Made by a program: the position numbers and the translations under genes
The notes under the pieces: model-generated
Told to the model about the DNA's origin: nothing
Database searches by the model: none
The model's input: the letters and a program-made list of their open reading frames with translations, nothing else
Assembly: GCA_020631735.1 (NCBI GenBank)
Contig: CM036170.1
Location: 65,921,737 to 65,985,736, forward strand
DNA length: 64,000 bases
Direction of reading: 5' to 3'
From: Saccharum officinarum
Taxonomy: Eukaryota > Streptophyta > Magnoliopsida > Poales > Poaceae
Shown here: positions 58,435 to 64,000 of the stretch, in pieces
How the letters are laid out: each line of letters opens with the position of its first letter
Numbering within the stretch: position 1 is the first letter of the stretch

Positions 58435-60929
58435 TGTAGGGTCGAGATGGCGGACTAGAGGGGGGTGAATAGTCCTTTCTAAAACTTAAGCGTGTGGCTA
58501 ACCAAAACAAATGCGGAATTAAACTTATCGGTCTAGCCAAGACTTCACCCCTCTAACTAAGTTCACAAGCACCTCACAAAGATCCTAATTAAGCAACTAA
58601 GGTGCTTTCCTTAGCAAGAGCTCTCCTATTTAATTCTAGAGCAAGGTCACACAAACCTATGCACTAGTACTTTGCAAGCAAGAGGGAGCTCCTACACAAT
58701 TCTAGTAAGCAAAGCGCACAAAGCCTAAGCTCACTAGCAATGCTCAATAACAAGGCAACTAATGCCAAATTAGAGAGCGCAAAACACTTAGCTACACAAA
58801 CTAAGCAATGTGACTAACAAGGTTACACAAACCAAATTAGTCACGCAAGGGGAAGCTTCTAGCTACACAAGCAAGAAGACAACTAGCAAGCTACACAAGC
58901 AAACTAGTTACGAGAGCAACTACACAAGCACAAGTATATATGAAAGTAAATACAAGCTTGTGTTGCATGAAGGCAAACCACCGAGAAGAGTAGACAAAGT
59001 TGACACGGTGATTTTCTCCCGAGGTTCACTTGGTTGCCACCAAGCTACGTCCCCGTTGTGTCGACCAACACTAGATGGTTCCTCGGTGTGACCCTCAAGT
59101 CACTTGCCCCTCAAGGCACGCCCCGCAAGGCACCGCAAGACACCACTCTCAAGTGAGGTAGCTCAATGACACGCTCAACTAGAGTTGCTCTTCGCGATCC
59201 CCGCGGGGTGAGCACAATCCCCCTCACAAAGCTTCTCCGGAGCCTCGCACAATCTTCTTGCGAGCTTCGACGGAGCCACAAGCCACCAAGCCGTCTAGGA
59301 GGTGGCAACCTCCAAGAGTAACAAGCACCACCGGCTTGCAACACGATCACCTAGTGCCACTCGATGCAACCTCACGATGCAATCGCACTAGAATCGCTCT
59401 CTCACTCGATCCGATGAACACTATCAAGCATGAGTGAGTTAGAGGGCTCCCAAGCACTACCACACAAGCCACCAAGGCTAAAGTGTGCTCAGCTCACGGC
59501 CAAGCCGGCCACAAGGCATCTATTTATAACCCCACAGTCAAATAGAGCCGTTACCCCTCCACTCACGTTTTTCGCGGGAGCACCGGACGCGCCGGTCGTA
59601 ACAGACCGGACGCGCTCAACCGCGTCCGTGTCCCTACGACGTCCACGTGTTCACGAAATTCAAATTCGTCCGTTAGATCTCCAACGGTCACTGCGCGCCA
59701 ACGGTCAAACGAGCCACCGGACGCGCTGTTGCGAACCACCGGACGCGCCGGTGCGCACAGTTCCCGCGCGCGCGAAGACAAGACCGGACGCGCTGCTCGC
59801 AACCACCGGACGCCACAGTACCCGCGTCCGGTGCGAGTCCAGTAAGCTCCGAGACCACCGGACGCGTCCGATGGTGTGACACCGGACGCGCACCGCGTCC
59901 GACGTCCTCGTTCCCTCAGGGCGCAGACCGGACGCGCCGGTCCCGTGGGTCACCGGACGCGCCGGTGCAAACCCTAGCTCGCGCGCCTGACGCCCGCGCT
60001 GCACTGACCGGACGCGCCGGTCCACTGTGACCGCGTCCGGTGCAGCGTCCGGTGCAGCGTCCGGTCACCTCTGTGACCGCGTTCGCCTCCGTTTCTTTTC
60101 CGACTTCCGGCGCAATGGAAAATAGGCATTTCACTTCCCCGAAATCGCCTGAATCCCGCGCTCACGCACGTCGGCGGGAGGAGAGAGTGGAACCCAAACC
60201 CCTCTCTATCCGCAAACCACAGCGCGACCAACGCCACCTTTGCAAATGTGCCAACACCATCAAGTGTACATCTCTATGTGCTTGTGTGTTAGCCTTTTCT
60301 CAATCATTTTCAAAGGAGTTAGGCACTCAACTTGCCTCGCCACTGATCCTAACACGTATGCACAGTTAGATCGCTCAAGTGGCACTAGATGACCGATATG
60401 CAAACAAGTTTGCCCCTCTTGATAGTACGGCCATCTATCCTAAACCCGGTCATAAACTTCTCTACACACCTATGACCGGTGAAATGGAAATGCCCTAGGT
60501 TATACCTTTGCCTTGCGCATTCCACTCCATCTCCTCTGACGTTGATGCAACACATGCACCAACCAATCACCAAATGATATGATTCACTTCATATCATCAT
60601 GTGACCTTGGTCCATCGATCTTGACCTCACTTGCTCTTCACCGTTGCGTCGGTCCATCGGCGCCAAGTCTTGCTCAAGCTTCACCGCCTCACGGTCCATC
60701 GCTCCAAAGCCTCCGACTTGCCCTTCACACTTGCAACCGGTCCGTCGAGCCAAGCCTCATCTTGATCTTTTGCCACCTTGGTCACATGACTCCATGTCAT
60801 GTCTCATATGCAATGAGCTCCTACATGACACCATTACCTGTGGACTAATCTCCTGTGTATCTCACATAACCACATATTAGTCCACCTAAGTTGTCACTCA
60901 ATTACCAAAACCAAACAAGGACCTTTTCA
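58435..60929 (-). repeat. 5' LTR of Sirevirus-like element
   Basis: 2495 bp with a TATA box (minus) at 59520-59529 and a palindrome cluster at 59580-60070. It differs from 50565-53063 mainly by single-base deletions. Confidence 0.95.
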
Positions 60930-60934
60930 TCATC
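60930..60934. repeat. Target-site duplication TCATC (right)
   Basis: Partner of 50560-50564. Confidence 0.95.
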
Positions 60935-62399
60935 CCAAGTAGAGGATATGAGTTAAGGACAAGGATTGAGCAAAATTAATGTGGGGATTTGGAGTGGTTG
61001 TGATGCTTGACTTTGGCGGTTGAGTGATGGAACAACTTGAATGACGATATGACTAGCCTCCTTTTTTTCAATTTTTGCTCGTAGCCTCGTAGTAGTTGAT
61101 AAATTCAGGAATCCTAGCTCATCATGCTCCTCAAATGGTACTCTCTTATCTCTCAAGTGATTTTTATATGTCCCACCAAGGACCACTTGCCTTTCTCTTT
61201 CCCAACAAACTATAGGAATATGTGGGGCTCAAGTAGAGATAAAAGAAGGCATAACCTATGGCGTATATAGTGAAGGTCGTGAGTCGTGACACTTCTCCAG
61301 CCGATCACTGGAAGTATGGATATATGATGGGAGAGATATATAATGTGTTCACATTGGATGATATGTGATTCATCATACCAAAGCAATATGGTTTATTTGA
61401 TGGATCTGTGCTTAAAATCTCATTTAAACTCTTGAGGTCACGGAGCTATATATATTCTATTTTTTCTATATTTAGACATTCATGTGTCCATTTTTTCTTT
61501 TCATTTTTTACTTGGACCTTTATGTGTCTAACATTTTTTATAGCTCCATGTCTCCATATTATCAGGAATTTGAGGAGGATTCACAAAATGATGAATGGAG
61601 TACTTATTTTGAAAGACCAATTGCTAGATAGGATAGGTGAAACGAATATGGATTTAGGTTAGTGGAGGAATGTCGGATAAAGAGCATGCTTAAATTCAAT
61701 GAGAACTTTGTCATAATCAGACATAGAATAGGCTAGCAATCAAAGGCAAACATGAAGGAGATAGATTGATTTTTGTAGTACCACTACTTCATAAGGTCTC
61801 CAAATTTGACTAAACTCAACACAACAAAAGGTAGCATATGTAGAGGTTTCATCGTGCAGAGCATTTGGCTCTAGGACATATAACCATTGAGGAGAAGTAA
61901 ATTTAAGGGTTTTGACATTTTGCTCAAAATAAAATATTTGAGCAACACTTAATCAAGTGGGGATGAAATACTTCTATCTTGCCATATCTCATCTCACAAC
62001 AACTTAATCAACATCTTCCTATTTGAGAATTGTCCCACAAGAATCAAGAACTAATCAAGAAATAAAACTTATGCAAGCCAACCATGTGAGAAACAAGGTT
62101 GTACTCGTTATATCATGATTAAATTGATCAAATTTTTAAGGACCAACTTAAGATTAAGTTACACAATTTTTTTCGAGGAATGAAGCCAGCATAAAGGTTA
62201 TCTCAAATCACTCCTTATATATACTATGGGATTTGAATTGATCACAATTACAACATCGCCTTAGGCCAAATAGGGTTGTTTACACAAGTCTAAGTGAGCA
62301 TCTCCAAGAGTATCCTAAATCTCCTCCTAAGCCTTGTATTTTAGGAAGATTGGAAAAAACACCTCTCCGACAACTCCTAATCCATTCTCCTAGTCTTTT
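60935..62399. other. AT-rich intergenic, no gene seen
   Basis: It continues the target site of the Sirevirus-like element. Short random frames only; no repeat I can name. Confidence 0.45.
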
Positions 62400-62880
62400 A
62401 GCACTTCCGAAAAATTCCTCCAAACCGCTTAAAGTTACATGCACTAGCGTCATGTGGATAAAGGTTCCCGCGATTCCTTCGTACCAGTCGTAGCCATCGG
62501 GCCCTCCAACGATGACGATGGGGGGCGCGTCCCTGCTGTAGTAGACGAACCCTCCCTTGCAGGTGATCTTGCCGGGGCTTGACTTGATGGACGACATCAA
62601 CGCGCCACGGTAGTGCACCTGCTCCGGGAATTTGGCGCCGTACCCGACGATGGCGCCGAGGATGTAGTCCGTCTGGGACCGTGCGAACGCGAGCAACTGC
62701 TACCGTGGCAGTGTCGCCCCGCCGCCGCCACCGCCGCACTGGAACAAGGCCGCCAGGTGGTCGGCGTGCGCGGCGAGCATGAACGCCGCGATGTCACATA
62801 CTGCAGGTTGTTCTAGGGCACGCCGTCGGGCTCAACCTGTCGTCGTTGCTGTCGTGCTCCAACACGCCGCAGAGGAACTA
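62400..62880 (-). pseudogene. GH9 endo-1,4-beta-glucanase relic
   Basis: The minus strand reads NNLQYVTS near 62800, continues in a shifted frame through a region like AAHADHLAAL, meets a stop near 62701, then runs LAFARSQTDYILG...VGYGAKFPEQVHYRGA...SSPGKITCKGGFVYYSR...IVGGPDGYDWYE (about 62700-62470). These are GH9 cellulase C-terminal landmarks, including the region just before the catalytic Asp/Glu. At least one frameshift and a nonsense codon are present, and the catalytic N-terminal half and the C-terminus are absent. Active family members cut beta-1,4-glucans in cell-wall remodelling; this copy cannot. Confidence 0.7.
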
Positions 62881-63150
62881 CTCCAGATCAACTCGTCCTG
62901 TCGAGAAAATTGCATATTTAGGACTCCAAACAATGCGCTTCGCAGATATAGGACTCCAAACATCGACTTCGTAGAAATAACCATCGAAACGTTGGCTTCT
63001 TGATTTCCATGACATTTGTTGTATTTCATCTCTTTTTAATCCTAATACATGTATTTCCTACCTAAACTTACCCTTTTACCCTTTTGCCTTACGTACCCAT
63101 CTACATGAGTCCAGACCGACGTTTGGTTTTCCATCCGTCGTTTCGTCTCC
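62881..63150. other. Short intergenic stretch
   Basis: A near-duplicate pair of short blocks (AGGACTCCAAACA at 62920 and 62950) is the only structure seen. Confidence 0.4.
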
Positions 63151-63471
63151 ATGCCGCCGCCCGCTCGATCGTTCCTCGACGCCCTGTCCATGGAGCCCCC
63201 GCCAGATCCTAAAGGGCCGCTGGCTGCGCCGTCCGTGGCCGCGACGGCCACCTGTGCCCTAGCAGCGCAGGCCTCAGCCGTAGCCGCAACGATTGCCTAT
63301 GCCCTAGGGCCGCCTCCCTCAGCCCTGGGCGCGCCGGGCTGCGGTGGCCTGACCACGCCGCCCTCAGACCTGGGCGACCCGGCCGGCTCTGCCCTAGGCC
63401 TGGCCGCGGTGGCTGATGGCCTGGCCGCACTTGAAGTGGAGGCCCATACCGAGCCATGTCCAATGCTCTAG
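63151..63471 (+). other. GC-rich low-complexity open frame
   Basis: A 106-residue Ala/Pro/Gly/Leu-rich frame from ATG 63151. Composition-driven openness is likely, since the other strand is open too. It might be the 5' exon or leader of the transposase-like unit that follows, because a donor-like AAAG|GTATGG lies at about 63545. Confidence 0.25.
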
Positions 63472-63626
63472 CCCTAGCGAGAACGTTGCTGCCCACTGCT
63501 CCTTCTCCGGTAGTACAGTACAATCTTCCTGTTGTTGCTGTGCAAAGGTATGGTGTTAATTATTTATGTTACTTTACCTGTACAGTAGTAGGGTCATGGT
63601 ATTAAAATTGATTTCACTTGTTTAGG

Positions 63627-63904
63627 TCTGAAGTAGATATGTGGAAAGAGTTGATTGGGATAGCTTACAGATAGTAGAGACATACGATGACGAAGATCCT
63701 ATTGCACTTGTGAGTGAAAAGCAGATCTGTGAAATTCTAGGCTTGAGAGAAGAGGAGACACACGTTGATGAAGGCCAAATGAATGAACAGGGTGTTGATA
63801 ATGAGCAGTGTGTTGATAATCTGTGCATATCGCAGACTTCAAATTGTGGTGATGCTGCTGTAGCTGTACCGAAGGATGTGAACGCAAGAAATGCGTCCCC
63901 ATAA
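63627..63904 (+). pseudogene. N-terminus of a MuDR-like (MULE) transposase
   Basis: From 63641 the frame begins MERVDWDSLQIVETYDDEDPIALVSEKQICEILGLREEET. It resembles the acidic N-terminal region that precedes the MULE transposase and zinc-finger domains in grass MuDR-type proteins, and ends at a TAA at 63902-63904 after 87 residues. The catalytic DDE domain would lie beyond the window or be lost. A GT at 63974 would allow splicing only if the stop is avoided. Identification is from memory of the family, so moderate. Confidence 0.45.
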
Positions 63905-64000
63905 TGCATTGTTTCTGGCTCGTGATGTTGCATGTTGGTTGTGATAGTTATGTGTCTTGACGAATGGTTTTCAGGTAATGGAATTGGTAACAACGTATAT

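Larger units (their letters stand above)
50565..60929 (-). mobile_element. Complete non-autonomous Sirevirus-like copia element
   Basis: 10,365 bp on the minus strand, with TSD TCATC. The LTRs are 2499 bp (50565-53063) and 2495 bp (58435-60929). The PBS at 58420-58432 reads TGGTATCAGAGCC, and the PPT AAAAAGGGGGAGATTG abuts the 3' LTR. The internal 5.4 kb holds a gag-type reading with three zinc-knuckle regions but no protease, integrase, RT or RNase H, so movement would need another Sirevirus. Sirevirus assignment rests on the PPT, the long LTRs with repeated CACCGGAC-type palindromes and the gag type. The LTRs are very similar, so insertion is recent. Confidence 0.92.

Noticed and set aside
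58810..59091. 93-residue Lys/Ser/Thr-rich ORF (also 50945-51226)
   Set aside because: Part of the Sirevirus-like LTR, nearly identical in both copies; not an internal gene.
1..64000. tRNA, rRNA or snoRNA genes
   Set aside because: I saw no cloverleaf or rRNA core sequence. The tRNA-Met-like strings at 15994, 30939 and 58420 are only primer-binding sites.

Overview
The window is nuclear DNA of a grass, probably a panicoid close to Sorghum or Saccharum. Host genes have GT-AG introns and GC-rich first exons. Copia Sirevirus and Ty3/gypsy chromovirus elements fill the space between them. Stowaway, Tourist-like and hAT-like MITEs match families common in panicoid grasses; the genus is inference. 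There are no operons, CRISPR arrays or bacterial signals.

Layout. 590-3485: decayed copia pol ending in a 3' LTR that abuts a truncated LEA_2/NHL gene (3507-3791, minus); a related, frameshifted LEA_2/NHL gene lies head to head with it (4057-4573, plus). 6299-8619: four-exon gene for a small conserved plant protein of unknown function. 9937-16474: young copia element (minus, TSD CATCT, LTRs differing at 3 of 470 positions), broken by one (AT)n slip. 16948-17987: two Stowaway-type MITEs. 18220-19481: array of about 58 monomers of 22 bp arranged as 66-bp trimers. 20152-34934: decayed gypsy chromovirus (minus, Tekay/Del-like, about 4-kb LTR) with a 2.5-kb solo Sirevirus LTR (26656-29162, TSD CCATT) inserted in it. 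34995-36086: inverted-repeat element. 36674-40556: eight-exon purple acid phosphatase gene. 42782-46979: twelve-exon WD40 gene (WDR13-like). 47425-49208: fragments of a secretory protein and of a FAR1-type protein, then a MITE. 50565-60929: complete non-autonomous Sirevirus-like element (minus, TSD TCATC) with gag-type coding sequence and no pol. 62400-62880: GH9 endoglucanase relic. 63627-64000: N-terminus of a MuDR-like transposase running towards the window edge.

The most unusual item is an extra ORF between the primer-binding site and gag of the gypsy chromovirus (ATG at 30162, minus). After its initiator Met it encodes the first 12 residues of histone H3 exactly (ARTKQTARKSTG), with 18 of the first 21 tail residues identical. 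A unique domain, a coiled coil and an acidic C-terminus follow. The same element carries a chromodomain at the end of its integrase. This looks like histone-tail mimicry by a retrotransposon. This copy is broken by four TAG codons, one frameshift and the solo-LTR insertion.

The two intact-looking host genes (phosphatase and WD40) lie in one gene island. Each has a copy of the same MITE family just upstream of its start codon.
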